From Nocardioides ginsengisegetis (GTDB lineage Bacteria > Actinomycetota > Actinomycetes > Propionibacteriales > Nocardioidaceae), in assembly GCF_014138045.1 (NCBI RefSeq), contig NZ_JACGXA010000001.1, positions 927,501 to 991,500 on the forward strand: a stretch of 64,000 nt of DNA, written 5' to 3'. The notes under the pieces were generated by a model. It saw only the letters and a program-made list of their open reading frames with translations, did no database searches and was not told where the DNA came from. The stretch's first letter is position 1. Every line of letters starts with the position of its first letter. Positions 39,053 to 52,569 of the stretch are shown here, piece after piece. The position numbers were made by a program, and so were the translations under genes.

Positions 39053-40126
39053 ATGTTCGAGGCCGTCGAAGGACTCGTCGCCGAGCACGAGCAGCTCGAG
39101 GCCCGGCTCGCCGAGCCCGAGACGCACGCCGACGCCCGGCTCGCCAAGCGCCTCAACCAGCGCTACGCCGCGCTCTCGGCGACGATCGGCGCCTGGCGCG
39201 ACCTCCAGCAGATCGACGACGACCTCGGAGCCGCCCGCGAGCTCGCCGGCGAGGACCCCGCGTTCGCCGAGGAGGCGGAGACGCTGGTCGAGCGACGCGC
39301 CGTCGCCGAGGAGCGGCTGCGCCGGCTGCTCGTGCCGCGCGAGGAGGCCGACGACAAGGACGTCATCCTCGAGGTGAAGTCCGGCGAGGGTGGCGAGGAG
39401 TCTGCGCTGTTCGCCGGCGACCTGCTCCGCATGTACACCCGGTACGCCGAGGGGCGGGGCTGGAAGGTCGAGCTGATCGATGCCAACGAGTCCGACCTGG
39501 GCGGCTACAAGTCCGTGACCGTCGCCGTGAAGGCCAAGGGCACGCCCGAGCCCGGCGAGGCGCCGTACGCCCTGCTGAAGTTCGAGGGCGGCGTCCACCG
39601 CGTCCAGCGGGTGCCCGTCACCGAGTCGCAGGGGCGGGTGCACACCAGCGCCGCCGGCGTCCTGGTCTTCCCGGAGGCCGAGCAGGTCGACGTCACCATC
39701 GACGAGAACGACCTGCGCATCGACGTCTACCGCAGCAGCGGTCCCGGTGGCCAGAGCGTCAACACCACCGACTCCGCGGTGCGGATCACGCACGTGCCGA
39801 CCGGCATCGTCGCGAGCTGCCAGAACGAGAAGAGCCAGCTCCAGAACCGCGAGCAGGCGATGCGGATCCTGCGTGCCCGGCTCCTCGCGGCCGCGCAGGA
39901 GAAGGCCGACGCCGAGGCCGGTGAGGCCCGGCGCAGCCAGGTCCGCACCGTCGACCGCTCCGAGCGGATCCGCACCTACAACTACCCGGAGAACCGGATC
40001 TCCGACCACCGCACCGGCTACAAGTCCTACAACCTCGACCAGGTGCTCGACGGCGACCTCCAGCCCGTCCTCGACTCCTGCACCGAGGCCGACCTCGCCG
40101 CCCGCCTCGAGGCACTCGACCAGTGA
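39053..40126 (+). CDS. prfA: Peptide chain release factor 1
   Basis: A 357-residue class I release factor. The catalytic loop GGQ is residues 232-234 ([18 protein letters not shown]). The codon-recognition PxT-type region lies upstream in [16 protein letters not shown]. It releases peptides at UAA and UAG. The methylase for its Gln234 (PrmC) is encoded next, with a 4-base GTGA overlap. ATG at 39053 chosen because it aligns with known RF1 starts. Confidence 0.97.
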   Translation: MFEAVEGLVAEHEQLEARLAEPETHADARLAKRLNQRYAALSATIGAWRDLQQIDDDLGAARELAGEDPAFAEEAETLVERRAVAEERLRRLLVPREEADDKDVILEVKSGEGGEESALFAGDLLRMYTRYAEGRGWKVELIDANESDLGGYKSVTVAVKAKGTPEPGEAPYALLKFEGGVHRVQRVPVTESQGRVHTSAAGVLVFPEAEQVDVTIDENDLRIDVYRSSGPGGQSVNTTDSAVRITHVPTGIVASCQNEKSQLQNREQAMRILRARLLAAAQEKADAEAGEARRSQVRTVDRSERIRTYNYPENRISDHRTGYKSYNLDQVLDGDLQPVLDSCTEADLAARLEALDQ

Positions 40127-40980
40127 CCACCCGCCGCACCGTGCTCGCCGACGCGGTCCGCCGGCTGGCCGAGGCCGGCGTGGCGAGCCCGGAGCACGAC
40201 GCCGCCGAGCTCCTGGCCCACGTGCTCGGCACCGACCGGTCGCGCCTCGTCCTCCTCGACGACGTCCCGGCCCCGGCCCTCGAGCAGTACGTCGCCCTCC
40301 TGGACCGCCGTGCGGCCCGCGAGCCGCTGCAGCACCTGACCGGCGTGGCGCACTTCCGGCACGTCGAGCTCCTCGTCGGGCCGGGGGTGTTCGTGCCGCG
40401 GCCCGAGACCGAGCTGCTGGCCGGCTGGGCGATCGAGCAGGCGGTCTCGGCAGGCTCGGCCACCGGGCGAGCCCCGGTCGTGGTCGACCTGTGCACCGGC
40501 TCGGGAGCGGTCGCCAAGGCGATCGCCGACGAGGTCCCGCACGCCACGGTCTACGCGGTCGAGCTGGACGAGTCCGCCCACGGCTGGGCCGCCCGCAACC
40601 TGGCCGGCACCGGCGTCGACCTGCGCCACGGCGACATGGCCTCGGCCTTCGACGACCTGGCCGGCACCGTCGACGTGATCAGCTGCAACCCGCCGTACAT
40701 CCCCCTGGACGCGTGGGAGTCCGTGGCCCCCGAGGCCCGCGACCACGACCCGCACCTGGCGCTCTTCTCGGGCGACGACGGGCTCGACGCGATCCGCGTC
40801 CTGGAGGCCCGGGCCGCGCTGCTGCTGAGGCCCGGGGGAGTGGTCGGGGCCGAGCACGCCGACCGGCAGGGCGCCTCGGCCCCGGGGGTCTTCGCCGCCA
40901 CCGGTCGCTGGACCGAGGTACGCGACCACCGCGACCTGGCAGGGCGTCCGCGCTTCCTGACCGCGCGACTGGCACGATGA
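40123..40980 (+). CDS. prmC: Release factor glutamine methyltransferase PrmC
   Basis: A 285-residue SAM-dependent enzyme that methylates the GGQ glutamine of release factors. It has an N-terminal helical bundle, the RF-binding PRPETE segment, the SAM motif VDLCTGSGA and the substrate motif NPPYIP. One of the small hairpin repeats (40443-40461) is read in frame as [10 protein letters not shown] in the linker before the SAM motif. GTG start overlaps prfA. Confidence 0.95.
   Translation: MTTRRTVLADAVRRLAEAGVASPEHDAAELLAHVLGTDRSRLVLLDDVPAPALEQYVALLDRRAAREPLQHLTGVAHFRHVELLVGPGVFVPRPETELLAGWAIEQAVSAGSATGRAPVVVDLCTGSGAVAKAIADEVPHATVYAVELDESAHGWAARNLAGTGVDLRHGDMASAFDDLAGTVDVISCNPPYIPLDAWESVAPEARDHDPHLALFSGDDGLDAIRVLEARAALLLRPGGVVGAEHADRQGASAPGVFAATGRWTEVRDHRDLAGRPRFLTARLAR
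40443..40461 (+). repeat. Small hairpin repeat inside prmC
   Basis: GGTC and GGCC (with one T-G pair) flank the 11-base loop TCGGCAGGCTC, identical to the loop in the desaturase gene. It encodes a variable surface linker. Confidence 0.6.
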
Positions 40981-41016
40981 CCGGGTGGACGACGCAGCGA
41001 CCAAGGTGATGACGGC

Positions 41017-41676
41017 ATGAGCGAGCGCTACCCCACCGGCACGGAGGACGAGCGCGAGGCCGCGATCGAGGCGGCCAGCATGGCCATCCAGCGCGGCCAC
41101 CTCGTGGTCCTGCCCACCGACACCGTCTACGGCATCGGCGCCGACGCCTTCGACCCGGCCGCCGTCCGCGGGCTGCTGGCAGCCAAGGGCCGCGGCCGCG
41201 AGATGCCGCCGCCGGTCCTGATCAGCGCCGCCACGACCATCGACGCCCTCGCGGTGAGCATCCCCGGCTACGCCCGGGCGCTGATCGACGCCTTCTGGCC
41301 GGGCCCGCTGACCCTGGTCTGCCACCAGCAGTCCTCGCTGCAGTGGGACCTCGGCGACACCCGCGGGACGGTGGCCGTGCGCATGCCCGCCGACCCCATC
41401 GCCCGCGAGATCCTCGAGCGCACCGGCCCGCTGGCCGTCAGCTCGGCCAACAAGACCGGCATGCCGGCCGCCACCGACGCCGACCAGGCCGAGCAGATGC
41501 TGGGCGAGGACGTCGCGGTGATCGTCGACGGGGGCGAGTCGACCGGGGGAGAGGCCTCCACGATCATCGACGTCACCGGGTCCCAGGGCCGGGTGCTGCG
41601 CCGTGGTGCGCTGTCGCTGGAGGAGCTCAACGCCGTCCTCGAGCCGCTCGGCGCCACCCTCACGGACGAAGGCTGA
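41017..41676 (+). CDS. tsaC: L-threonylcarbamoyladenylate synthase (YrdC/Sua5 type)
   Basis: A 219-residue YrdC-domain enzyme making threonylcarbamoyl-AMP from threonine, bicarbonate and ATP for the tRNA t6A37 modification. The motifs GHLVVLPTDTVYGIGADAF and WPGPLTLV and the C-terminal SANKTG are present; the Sua5 C-terminal domain is absent. It follows prmC by 36 bases, the conserved prfA-prmC-tsaC-wecA order of actinobacteria. Confidence 0.93.
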   Translation: MSERYPTGTEDEREAAIEAASMAIQRGHLVVLPTDTVYGIGADAFDPAAVRGLLAAKGRGREMPPPVLISAATTIDALAVSIPGYARALIDAFWPGPLTLVCHQQSSLQWDLGDTRGTVAVRMPADPIAREILERTGPLAVSSANKTGMPAATDADQAEQMLGEDVAVIVDGGESTGGEASTIIDVTGSQGRVLRRGALSLEELNAVLEPLGATLTDEG

Positions 41677-41680
41677 GCGC

Positions 41681-42841
41681 TTGCGCGAGTATGCCCTCGT
41701 CTTCCTCGTCGCCGCCTCGGTCACCTACCTGCTGACGGTGGTGGCTCGCGAGATCGCGCTGCGCACCGGGGCGGTGGCCGAGGTCCGCGACCGCGACGTC
41801 CACGCCGAGCCGATCCCCTACCTCGGCGGGCTCGCGATGCTCGGCGGGCTCGTGGCGGCGTACGTCGTGGCCCGTGAGCTGCCGTTCCTCTCCACCAGCA
41901 GCGACTTCGTCTTCCGCGACGCGGGCATCGTGCTCATCGCCGGCGCCCTGATCTGCGCCGTGGGCGTCCTCGACGACCTCTTCGAGCTCGACGCGCTGAC
42001 CAAGCTCGGTGGCCAGGTGCTGGCCGCGGGCTTCCTCATCGTCTTCGGCATCCAGTACGTCTTCTTCCCCGTGCCGGACGGCAGCCAGTTCTCCCTCGAC
42101 AGCGCGCAGGGCGCGATCCTGACCGTGCTCGTGGTGGTCGCGACCGTCAACGCCGTCAACTTCGTCGACGGCCTCGACGGGCTCGCCGCCGGGGTCGTGG
42201 GCATCGGCGCGGTCGCGTTCTTCGTCTTCTGCTACCAGCTGGCCAACCTGAACGGCGTGAGCCTGGCGATCACCGGCGCCCTGCTGAGCGCCTCGCTGGC
42301 CGGCGCCTGCGCCGGGTTCCTGCCGCACAACTTCCACCCGGCCCGCCTCTTCATGGGCGACAGCGGCTCGATGCTGATCGGGCTGGTCCTGTCCGCCAGC
42401 GCGCTGACCCTGACCGGCCAGTTCTCCGGGCCCGAGCTCAGCCAGGGCGCCGACGGGTCCCGGGCGAGCCTGGTCCCGACCCTGCTGCCGCTGCTGCTGC
42501 CGGTCTCGATCCTGATCGTGCCGATGGTGGACCTGACCCTCGCCGTCGTACGCCGCACGCGCGCCGGGCGCTCGCCGTTCGCACCCGACAAGCAGCACCT
42601 GCACCACCGGCTGCTGGAGATCGGGCACAGCCAGCGGCGTGCGGTCTTCATCATGTGGCTCTGGGCCGGCCTGGTGGCGTTCGGCACGGTCCTGATCAGT
42701 CTCTACACCGGCACCTGGATGTGGGTCTCGCTCGGCATCATGGCGACGGTGACCGTCGGCATGACGTTCCTGCTCCCGGCCATCCGGCGGCCGCACCCGC
42801 CCCACCCCACGGTGCCCGAGCAGCCCCTTCCGGAGGGCTGA
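41681..42841 (+). CDS. wecA: WecA/MraY-type undecaprenyl-phosphate sugar-1-phosphate transferase
   Basis: A 386-residue membrane protein with about 11 spans. Catalytic segments are GVLDDLFELD (Asp-Asp), NAVNFVDGLDGLA, FMGDSGSMLIG and the His-rich cytosolic loop DKQHLHHRLLEIGHSQRR. It transfers GlcNAc-1-phosphate or a related sugar to decaprenyl/undecaprenyl phosphate to start cell-wall linker or polysaccharide synthesis. A TTG at 41681 behind GAAGG is chosen, since the alignable sequence starts LREYALV and no better start is near. Confidence 0.92.
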   Translation: MREYALVFLVAASVTYLLTVVAREIALRTGAVAEVRDRDVHAEPIPYLGGLAMLGGLVAAYVVARELPFLSTSSDFVFRDAGIVLIAGALICAVGVLDDLFELDALTKLGGQVLAAGFLIVFGIQYVFFPVPDGSQFSLDSAQGAILTVLVVVATVNAVNFVDGLDGLAAGVVGIGAVAFFVFCYQLANLNGVSLAITGALLSASLAGACAGFLPHNFHPARLFMGDSGSMLIGLVLSASALTLTGQFSGPELSQGADGSRASLVPTLLPLLLPVSILIVPMVDLTLAVVRRTRAGRSPFAPDKQHLHHRLLEIGHSQRRAVFIMWLWAGLVAFGTVLISLYTGTWMWVSLGIMATVTVGMTFLLPAIRRPHPPHPTVPEQPLPEG

Positions 42842-43125
42842 GCCGGAGGGCTGCGGGGGACCCGGTTGGAGGGCCCCGAGGACTTTGTGCTAGTTTTCAC
42901 AAGCACCCAGCACCGACGAAAAGAACGGCCGCCACCCATGACGACCGCCCTTGGCTCGAGCCTCTCCGGGACCACCCGGACGCTCTCCGGGACCACCCCG
43001 GTCCCCGGGTTCAGAGCCCCGTCCCGCTGTGGTAGTTTCACGCCGTCGTCGGACGCACACCCGGACCCCCTCCTGAGCGGTCCCGGAGCCGACGTCTTCA
43101 AGCCTGCCGATGAAAGCGACTTGGG
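42842..43125 (+). promoter_or_regulatory. atp operon leader with tandem hairpin repeats
   Basis: A 284-base gap with no convincing gene. It holds a possible promoter TTGGAG (42866) / TAGTTT (42891), a CRP-like site (next entry), and two 16-bp direct repeats CTCTCCGGGACCACCC at 42962-42977 and 42983-42998 (21-base period), each able to fold as TCCGGG-ACCA-CCCGG. A second motif TGTGGTAGTTTCACG lies at 43028-43042. The elements suggest regulated transcription and a structured leader for the ATP synthase operon. Confidence 0.5.
42886..42901. promoter_or_regulatory. CRP/FNR-family site before the atp operon
   Basis: TGTGC-TAGTTT-TCACA matches TGTGA-N6-TCACA at nine of ten positions and extends to the inverted repeat TTGTG/CACAA. 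It overlaps the possible -10, so binding there would be expected to repress. Confidence 0.55.
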
Positions 43126-43344
43126 ATGGTCGATGAGCTCTCCGACAACAGCCTGCGAGGCCGTGACCTCGCCGGGCTCGGGGGACTCCTCGCCGGTTCG
43201 GTCATCGTGGGCATGGTCCTCGGGCTCCTCCTCGACCACAGCGCGGGCACGTCTCCCGCGTTCACGCTGGTCGGCATCGCACTCGGCATCGTCTGCGGGG
43301 GTGTCGGCTTCTGGCTTCGTGTCCGTGCCGCCCTCCGGGGGTGA
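43126..43344 (+). CDS. AtpZ/AtpI-family small membrane protein
   Basis: A 72-residue protein with two membrane spans (about 17-37 and 45-66) separated by a short loop, matching the AtpZ/AtpI family encoded before ATP synthase operons. It is proposed to aid c-ring assembly or Mg2+ supply. It lies 9 bases before the next small membrane gene. Confidence 0.72.
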   Translation: MVDELSDNSLRGRDLAGLGGLLAGSVIVGMVLGLLLDHSAGTSPAFTLVGIALGIVCGGVGFWLRVRAALRG

Positions 43345-43353
43345 GCTGACCCG

Positions 43354-43811
43354 ATGAGCAACCAGACGACCGACCGCGAGACGGACACCACCATGACTTC
43401 CCCCGAGACCCCCCAGACGCCCCCGCGCCCCTCCGTGGTGCGCGTCGTGCGCGACCAGAAGAAGACCGTCGTCGTGGCGCTCGTCCTCGTCGTCGCGACC
43501 TACTGGATCGCCGGCCAGCTCGGCGAGTGGCGCCTGGCCGCCTGCATCGCCGCCGGCATCGGCCTGGGACTCCTCAACCACCTGGTCACGGAGTTCTGGC
43601 TGCTCAAGCTCATCAGCTCGGGGGAGGAGCCGACCCGCAGCAAGATCGCGGTCTCGACCTTCATCCGCCTGGCTGCCCTGTCCGTTGTCGCGGTGGCGAT
43701 CGCCGTGATGTTCTGGCCGGACGGCATCGGGCTCCTGCTCGGTCTGGCCATCTTCCGCCTCATCGCGCTCGTGATGACCGGGATCCCCCTGCTGAAGGAG
43801 TTGAACAAGGC

Positions 43812-43815
<4 letters not shown>
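43354..43815 (+). CDS. atpI: ATP synthase subunit I-like membrane protein
   Basis: A 153-residue protein with a soluble, Pro/Thr-rich N-terminus and four membrane spans (about 41-55, 61-77, 97-115 and 120-140). Its position between AtpZ and atpB and its topology fit the i subunit, which is involved in c-ring assembly. Its stop overlaps the atpB start by 4 bases (ATGA). Confidence 0.78.
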
Positions 43816-44928
<1,113 letters not shown>

Positions 44929-44996
44929 CCCCGAGGATCTGAAACCTGGGCGCTTCCGGCGCCCGTGCCACACCGCCACGACCAAAGGATCAATTG

Positions 44997-45527
44997 ATGG
45001 CAAGCGTTGCGATCGTCCCGATGGAGAGCAACTTCCTCGTTCCCAACGGCACGTTCTTCGTCGAGCTGTTCGCCTTCGCGATCATGGTGTTCATCCTGGG
45101 CAAGTACGTCGTCCCGCCGATCAACAAGGCGATGACGGCGCGCCAGGAGGCCATTCGCCAGCAGTTCGCGGACCTCGACCAGGCCAAGTCCGAGGCCCAC
45201 CAGGCCGAGGAGGAGTTCCGCGCGCAGATCGCGGACGCCCGTCACGAGGCCGCTCGCATCCGCGAGGAGGCGCGCGAGCAGGGTGCGGGGATCATCGCGG
45301 AGATGCGGGAGCAGGCCCAGGCCGAGGCTCAGCGCATCGTCGAGCACGCCCACACCCAGATCGAGGCCGACCGCAAGGCGGCCGTCGCGTCGCTGCGCAA
45401 CGAGGTGGGCACGCTCGCCACCACGCTGGCGGGTCGCATCGTCGGTGAGTCGCTGGACGACGAGGCTCGCCAGAGCCGGGTCGTCGAGCGCTTCCTCACC
45501 GACCTCGACCAGGCGCGGAGCAACTGA
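44997..45527 (+). CDS. atpF: ATP synthase subunit b
   Basis: A 176-residue peripheral-stalk subunit: one N-terminal membrane span (about 20-40) and a long Glu/Gln/Ala-rich coiled coil. The ATG at 44997 is chosen because AAAGGA lies 8 bases upstream; TTG one codon earlier is possible. Unlike mycobacteria, where a second b domain is fused to delta, atpF and atpH are separate here, linked by TGATG. Confidence 0.94.
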   Translation: MASVAIVPMESNFLVPNGTFFVELFAFAIMVFILGKYVVPPINKAMTARQEAIRQQFADLDQAKSEAHQAEEEFRAQIADARHEAARIREEAREQGAGIIAEMREQAQAEAQRIVEHAHTQIEADRKAAVASLRNEVGTLATTLAGRIVGESLDDEARQSRVVERFLTDLDQARSN

Positions 45528-46336
45528 TGCAGGGTTCGTCCGGAGAGTCCCTCGCGCGTCTGTCCGACGCGCTGGGCACGGCCATCGACGGGGGCGCCGA
45601 CGGCGCCACCGTGGGTGACGGCCTGTTCGCCGCAGCCGACGTGCTGCGCGACCAGCCGGCGCTCCGTCGTGCGGCGACCGACCCGTCCAGCCCGGCCGAG
45701 GCCAAGCGCGCCCTGGTGAGCGGCATCTTCGGCAGCCACCTGGACAGCACCGCCACCGAGATCGTGGGCACGGCCGCCGGGCTCCGCTGGGCATCCAGCG
45801 GAGACCTCGCCCGGGCCCTCGAGCAGCTCGGTGTCGTGGCGCTGGTCAAGGCCGCCGACGCCGCGGGCGAGGCGGACCGCCTCGAGGACGACCTGTTCCG
45901 CTTCGGCCGCGCGGTCGTCGACAACCCCGAGCTGCGCGACGCCCTCTCGGACCCGGCGCGGTCCGCGGGCGACAAGCGGGCCCTGGTGCGCTCCCTCCTG
46001 GAGGGCAAGGCCGCGGGCGGAGCGATCCGCCTGGCCGAGCGCTCCGTCTCCGGCGTCCACCTCACGGTGGCCCGGGCCCTCGACGAGTACGGCAAGGTGG
46101 CCGCGGAGACGCGCAACCGCCTCGTCGCGCTGGTCCGCACCGCTCGCCCCCTCGAGGCGGGGGAGCAGCAGCGCCTCGCGGACGTGCTGGCCCGCCAGTA
46201 CTCCCGCCCGGTGCACCTCAACGTGGTGGTCGACCAGAGCGTGGTCGGCGGCCTCCGCCTCCAGATCGGTGACCAGGTCATCGACGGCACCATCGCGAGC
46301 CGCCTCGACGACGCGCGCCGGCGCCTGGTCGGCTGA
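45527..46336 (+). CDS. atpH: ATP synthase subunit delta
   Basis: A 269-residue OSCP-like subunit, longer than E. coli delta (177) through an extended N-terminal helical region typical of actinobacteria. The C-terminal [22 protein letters not shown] is the family signature. It clamps the peripheral stalk to the catalytic head. ATG overlaps the atpF stop by one base. Confidence 0.93.
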   Translation: MQGSSGESLARLSDALGTAIDGGADGATVGDGLFAAADVLRDQPALRRAATDPSSPAEAKRALVSGIFGSHLDSTATEIVGTAAGLRWASSGDLARALEQLGVVALVKAADAAGEADRLEDDLFRFGRAVVDNPELRDALSDPARSAGDKRALVRSLLEGKAAGGAIRLAERSVSGVHLTVARALDEYGKVAAETRNRLVALVRTARPLEAGEQQRLADVLARQYSRPVHLNVVVDQSVVGGLRLQIGDQVIDGTIASRLDDARRRLVG

Positions 46337-46409
46337 GCCCGACCGCCCCACCACCCCAGCACCACCGCCACGCAGAGACTTCAGTAGAGACAAGAGAGTA
46401 GGGACGAAG

Positions 46410-48047
46410 ATGACGGAGCTCACGATCCGTCCGGAGGAGATCCGCGACGCGCTCCAGAAGTACGTCGCGGACTACCAGCCCGACGCAGCGAGCAAGGAAG
46501 AGGTCGGCACGGTCGCCCAGGCCGCCGACGGCATCGCCCGGGTCACCGGTCTTCCGTCGGCCATGGCCAACGAGCTGCTCGAGTTCGAGGACGGCACGCT
46601 GGGCATCGCCCTGAACCTCGACACCCGCGAGATCGGTGTCGTCGTCCTGGGTGACTTCGACAAGATCGAGGAAGGCCAGACGGTCCGCCGGACCGGCGAG
46701 ATCCTCTCGGTCCCCGTCGGAGACGGCTTCATGGGCCGCGTCGTCGACCCGCTCGGCACCCCGATCGACGGCCTCGGCGAGATCCAGAGCGACGAGCGCC
46801 GCGCGCTCGAGCTCCAGGCCCCGACCGTCATGGACCGCAAGTCGGTGCACGAGCCGCTCGCGACCGGCATCAAGGCGATCGACGCCATGACCCCGATCGG
46901 CCGTGGCCAGCGCCAGCTGATCATCGGTGACCGCGCGACCGGCAAGACCACCATCGCGATCGACACGATCATCAACCAGAAGCAGAACTGGGAGTCCGGT
47001 GACCCGGACAAGCAGGTGCGCTGCATCTACGTCGCCATCGGCCAGAAGGGCTCGACCATCGCCTCCGTGCGTGGCGCCCTCGAGGAGGCGGGTGCGCTGG
47101 AGTACACCACGATCGTGGCGTCCCCGGCCTCGGACAGCGCGGGCTTCAAGTACCTCGCTCCCTACACCGGCTCGGCCATCGGCCAGCACTGGATGTACGA
47201 CGGCAAGCACGTCCTCATCGTGTTCGACGACCTGACCAAGCAGGCCGAGGCCTACCGCGCCGTGTCGCTGCTGCTGCGCCGCCCGCCGGGCCGTGAGGCC
47301 TACCCGGGTGACGTCTTCTACCTGCACAGCCGCCTGCTCGAGCGTTGCGCCAAGCTCTCCGACGCCAAGGGCAAGGGCTCGATGACCGGCCTGCCGATCA
47401 TCGAGACCAAGGCCAACGACGTCTCGGCGTTCATCCCGACCAACGTCATCTCGATCACCGACGGCCAGATCTTCCTGCAGTCGGACCTGTTCGCGTCCAA
47501 CCAGCGCCCGGCCATCGACGTCGGCGTCTCGGTCTCGCGCGTGGGTGGCTCGGCCATGACCAAGGCGATGAAGGCCGTCACCGGCTCGCTGAAGGTCGAC
47601 CTGGCCCAGTTCCGCGCCATGGAGGCGTTCGCGATGTTCGCCTCCGACCTCGACGCGGCCTCGCGCCAGCAGCTCGACCGCGGCCAGCGCCTGATGGCGC
47701 TGCTCAAGCAGCCGGCCTACTCGCCGTACCCGCTCGAGGAGATGACCGTCTCGCTGTGGCTCGGCACCACCGGCCGCCTGGACAAGGTCCCCACCCCCGA
47801 CGTGCTGCGCTTCGAGCAGGAGTTCCTCGACTACCTGCGCCGCAGCAACGACGGCGTGCTCTCGACCATCCGTGAGACCCAGAAGTTCGAGGACGGCACG
47901 GAGCAGTCGCTGGACAAGGCCTACACCTCCTTCCTGGACCAGTTCGAGACCTCCGACGGTGGCTCGATCAAGGTCGGCCACGAGCCCCAGGCCGAGGCGC
48001 TGGAGGACGAGGACCAGGAGCAGATCGTCAAGCAGAAGCGGGGCTGA
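46410..48047 (+). CDS. atpA: ATP synthase subunit alpha
   Basis: A 545-residue non-catalytic nucleotide-binding subunit. The Walker A GDRATGKT is residues 173-180, and the conserved [17 protein letters not shown] contains the arginine finger. The C-terminal extension after the standard fold (acidic, ending [12 protein letters not shown]) resembles the mycobacterial alpha C-terminal tail, which restrains ATP hydrolysis. It starts 73 bases after atpH. Confidence 0.97.
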   Translation: MTELTIRPEEIRDALQKYVADYQPDAASKEEVGTVAQAADGIARVTGLPSAMANELLEFEDGTLGIALNLDTREIGVVVLGDFDKIEEGQTVRRTGEILSVPVGDGFMGRVVDPLGTPIDGLGEIQSDERRALELQAPTVMDRKSVHEPLATGIKAIDAMTPIGRGQRQLIIGDRATGKTTIAIDTIINQKQNWESGDPDKQVRCIYVAIGQKGSTIASVRGALEEAGALEYTTIVASPASDSAGFKYLAPYTGSAIGQHWMYDGKHVLIVFDDLTKQAEAYRAVSLLLRRPPGREAYPGDVFYLHSRLLERCAKLSDAKGKGSMTGLPIIETKANDVSAFIPTNVISITDGQIFLQSDLFASNQRPAIDVGVSVSRVGGSAMTKAMKAVTGSLKVDLAQFRAMEAFAMFASDLDAASRQQLDRGQRLMALLKQPAYSPYPLEEMTVSLWLGTTGRLDKVPTPDVLRFEQEFLDYLRRSNDGVLSTIRETQKFEDGTEQSLDKAYTSFLDQFETSDGGSIKVGHEPQAEALEDEDQEQIVKQKRG

Positions 48048-48050
48048 CGC

Positions 48051-50424
<2,374 letters not shown>

Positions 50425-50425
<1 letters not shown>

Positions 50426-50823
50426 TGGCCGACACCGACAGCCACCTCCAGGTGGAGCTCGTGGCGGCGGACCGGACCGTGTGGTCCGGTCCCGCCACCA
50501 TGGTCATCGCCCGGACGGCCGAGGGTGACGTGGGGATCCTGCGCAACCACACGCCGATCCTCTCGCTGCTCGTCAGCGGGGTCGTCGAGATCACCGAGCC
50601 GGACAGCCACCAGCACTTCGTGGCCGTCGACGACGGGTTCATCTCGGTCGCCCACAACCGGGTCTCGATCCTGGCCGAGCACGCCGAGATGTCCCACGAG
50701 ATCGACCTCGACGAGGCTCGGGCCCAGCTCGAGGCTGCCGAGGCCGACCCCGAGGACCAGAAGCAGCAGGCCCGGATCCGTGCCGCCGAGGCGCGTATCC
50801 GCACGTTCGAACGGGCGCGCTGA
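50425..50823 (+). CDS. atpC: ATP synthase subunit epsilon
   Basis: A 132-residue subunit with the N-terminal beta-sandwich (LQVELVAADRTVWSG...GDVGILRNHTPIL) and C-terminal helical hairpin (EARAQLEAAEADPEDQKQQ), which regulates hydrolysis. ATG overlaps the atpD stop (TGATG). Last gene of the ATP synthase operon. Confidence 0.95.
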
Positions 50824-50868
50824 CACCAGCCGACCCACCCGTCCGTCCCCTCCGGTCGCCCGCTAGGG

Positions 50869-50887
50869 TGAGCACCTCGCGTGCTCA
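50869..50887. terminator. Small hairpin after the atp operon
   Basis: TGAGCAC-CTCGC-GTGCTCA, a 7-bp stem 45 bases after the atpC stop. It may be a weak terminator or lie in the leader of the DUF2550 gene. TAGGGT at 50864 is a possible -10 for that gene. Confidence 0.45.
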
Positions 50888-50920
50888 TCCGCGCGGCCGC
50901 GAGGGGGACGGGAGGGACCG

Positions 50921-51376
50921 ATGCCGGTCTGGCAGTGGCTGCTCGACGCAGCCGGTGGCCTGCTCCTGCTCGTCCTGTGTTACGGCGTCGCCCTGATCGT
51001 GCGTCGCCGCGTGCTGTCCCGCAACGGTGGCACCTTCGAGCTCTCCTTCCGCGTCCGTCCCGAGAGGGCCGGGCGCGGTTGGCTTCTCGGGCTCGGCCGC
51101 TACTCCGGTGAGTCCCTGGAGTGGTTCCGGATCTTCTCGCTCTCCCCGCGGCCCAAGCGCTCATGGGAGCGCTCGCACCTGCGCTACTCCGGCCGCCGGG
51201 CACCCGAGGGCGTCGAGCAGATGTCGCTCTACCCCGACCACGTCGTGATCTGCTGCCGCACCGACGACGGCGCCGACGTCGAGCTCGCGATGGGCCCCTC
51301 CTCGCTGATGGGCTTCCAGGCCTGGCTCGAGTCCGGCCCGCCCGGCGCGTCGTGGGAGCGTCCCGCGCGCCGATGA
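50921..51376 (+). CDS. DUF2550 membrane-anchored protein
   Basis: A 151-residue protein with one N-terminal span (about 6-26) and a beta-rich cytosolic domain (FELSFRVRPERAGRGWLLGLGRYSG, WFRIFSLSPRPKRSW). It matches DUF2550, which follows atpC in mycobacteria (Rv1312 position). Function unknown. Its 3' end overlaps the MFS gene start by 4 bases. Confidence 0.85.
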   Translation: MPVWQWLLDAAGGLLLLVLCYGVALIVRRRVLSRNGGTFELSFRVRPERAGRGWLLGLGRYSGESLEWFRIFSLSPRPKRSWERSHLRYSGRRAPEGVEQMSLYPDHVVICCRTDDGADVELAMGPSSLMGFQAWLESGPPGASWERPARR

Positions 51377-52569
51377 TCCTGCGCGCCCGCAACGCTGTCG
51401 CCCTGACGTTCGCCCTGAACGGCTTCTGCTTCGCCACGCTCGTCTCGAGGCTGCCCGACCTGCGTGCCGACCTCGACCTGGCCAACGGCCCGCTGGGCCT
51501 GCTGCTGCTCGCGATCGCCGCCGGGTCGGTGCTGGCCCTGCCCTCCAGCGGACGACTGATCGAGCGCCTCGGCGCGGCCCGGGTGGTCCGGGCGGGGGGC
51601 GCCCTCACCGCGGTCGGCATGGTGCTCGCGGGCACCGGGGCGGGCGAGCTGTCCTCGGTGCCGGTGACGGCCGTGGGCTTCTTCGCCTACGGCATCGGCA
51701 CCGGGACGTGGGACGTCGCCATGAACGTCGAGGGCGCCGAGGTGGAGCGCAGGATCGGTCGCACCATCATGCCGCGCTTCCACGCGGGCTGGAGCCTGGG
51801 CAGCATCGCCGGGGCCGCCGTCGGGATCCCGATGGCCGCCGCCGGGGTTGCCCTGCCGTGGCACGTGGGGGTGGGCGGCGTGGTCGCCGCGGTCCTGGTC
51901 GGCGTGGTCGCCCGGGCCTTCCCTGAGCCGACGGTCCACCACGACGAGCAGGGTTCCTCGGGCTCGGCCTGGCTCGAGCCGCGCACCCTCGCCATCGGCG
52001 TGATGGTGCTCGCCTTCGCGACCGTGGAGGGTTCGGCCAACGACTGGCTCTCGCTCGCGCTCATCGACGGCTACGGCGTGGCGCACTGGGTCGGCGTCGC
52101 CGGGTTCTCGGCGTTCGTCACCGCGATGACGGCGGGGAGGCTCCTCGGCCCCTTCGCCCTGGACCGTTGGGGCCGGGCCCCGGTGCTGTGGGCCACGGCT
52201 GCGACCGCCGCGACCGGCATCCTGCTCGTGGTGTGGGGCGGCCACGTCCTGCTCGTCGGCCTCGGGATCCTGGTCTGGGGCCTCGGTGCGTCCCTCGGCT
52301 TCCCGGTCGGCATGAGTGCGGCGGCCGACGAGACGACGCGGGCCGCGGCGCGGGTCAGCGTCGTCTCGACGATCGGCTACGCGGCGTTCCTCGCCGGGCC
52401 ACCCCTGCTCGGCCAGCTCGGTGACCGGGTCGGGACCCTGGACTCGCTGCTCGCGATCGCCGTGTTGATGGTGCCGGCCGCGATCAGCGTCAGTGCTGCT
52501 CGCCCCGCTCGCCACCCGGCACCCACAGGACGTCCCCCTGCTCCCGGTTGGCGTGACGGGCGAGGATGA
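51373..52569 (+). CDS. MFS transporter
   Basis: A 398-residue major facilitator with about 12 membrane spans and the first-half motif SSGRLIERLGAARVVRAGG (motif A-like). It resembles the YbjJ/FucP-type group of sugar-related or drug-efflux carriers; the substrate is unknown. Its last 80 bases overlap the convergent cobalamin adenosyltransferase gene, so the Pro/Arg-rich C-terminus may be little constrained. Confidence 0.8.
   Translation: MILRARNAVALTFALNGFCFATLVSRLPDLRADLDLANGPLGLLLLAIAAGSVLALPSSGRLIERLGAARVVRAGGALTAVGMVLAGTGAGELSSVPVTAVGFFAYGIGTGTWDVAMNVEGAEVERRIGRTIMPRFHAGWSLGSIAGAAVGIPMAAAGVALPWHVGVGGVVAAVLVGVVARAFPEPTVHHDEQGSSGSAWLEPRTLAIGVMVLAFATVEGSANDWLSLALIDGYGVAHWVGVAGFSAFVTAMTAGRLLGPFALDRWGRAPVLWATAATAATGILLVVWGGHVLLVGLGILVWGLGASLGFPVGMSAAADETTRAAARVSVVSTIGYAAFLAGPPLLGQLGDRVGTLDSLLAIAVLMVPAAISVSAARPARHPAPTGRPPAPGWRDGRG

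Noticed and set aside
42938..43125. Short frame starting ATG before the atp operon
   Set aside because: Ser/Thr/Pro-rich, lacks a ribosome binding site and overlaps AtpZ out of frame; the repeats there are better read as a leader.
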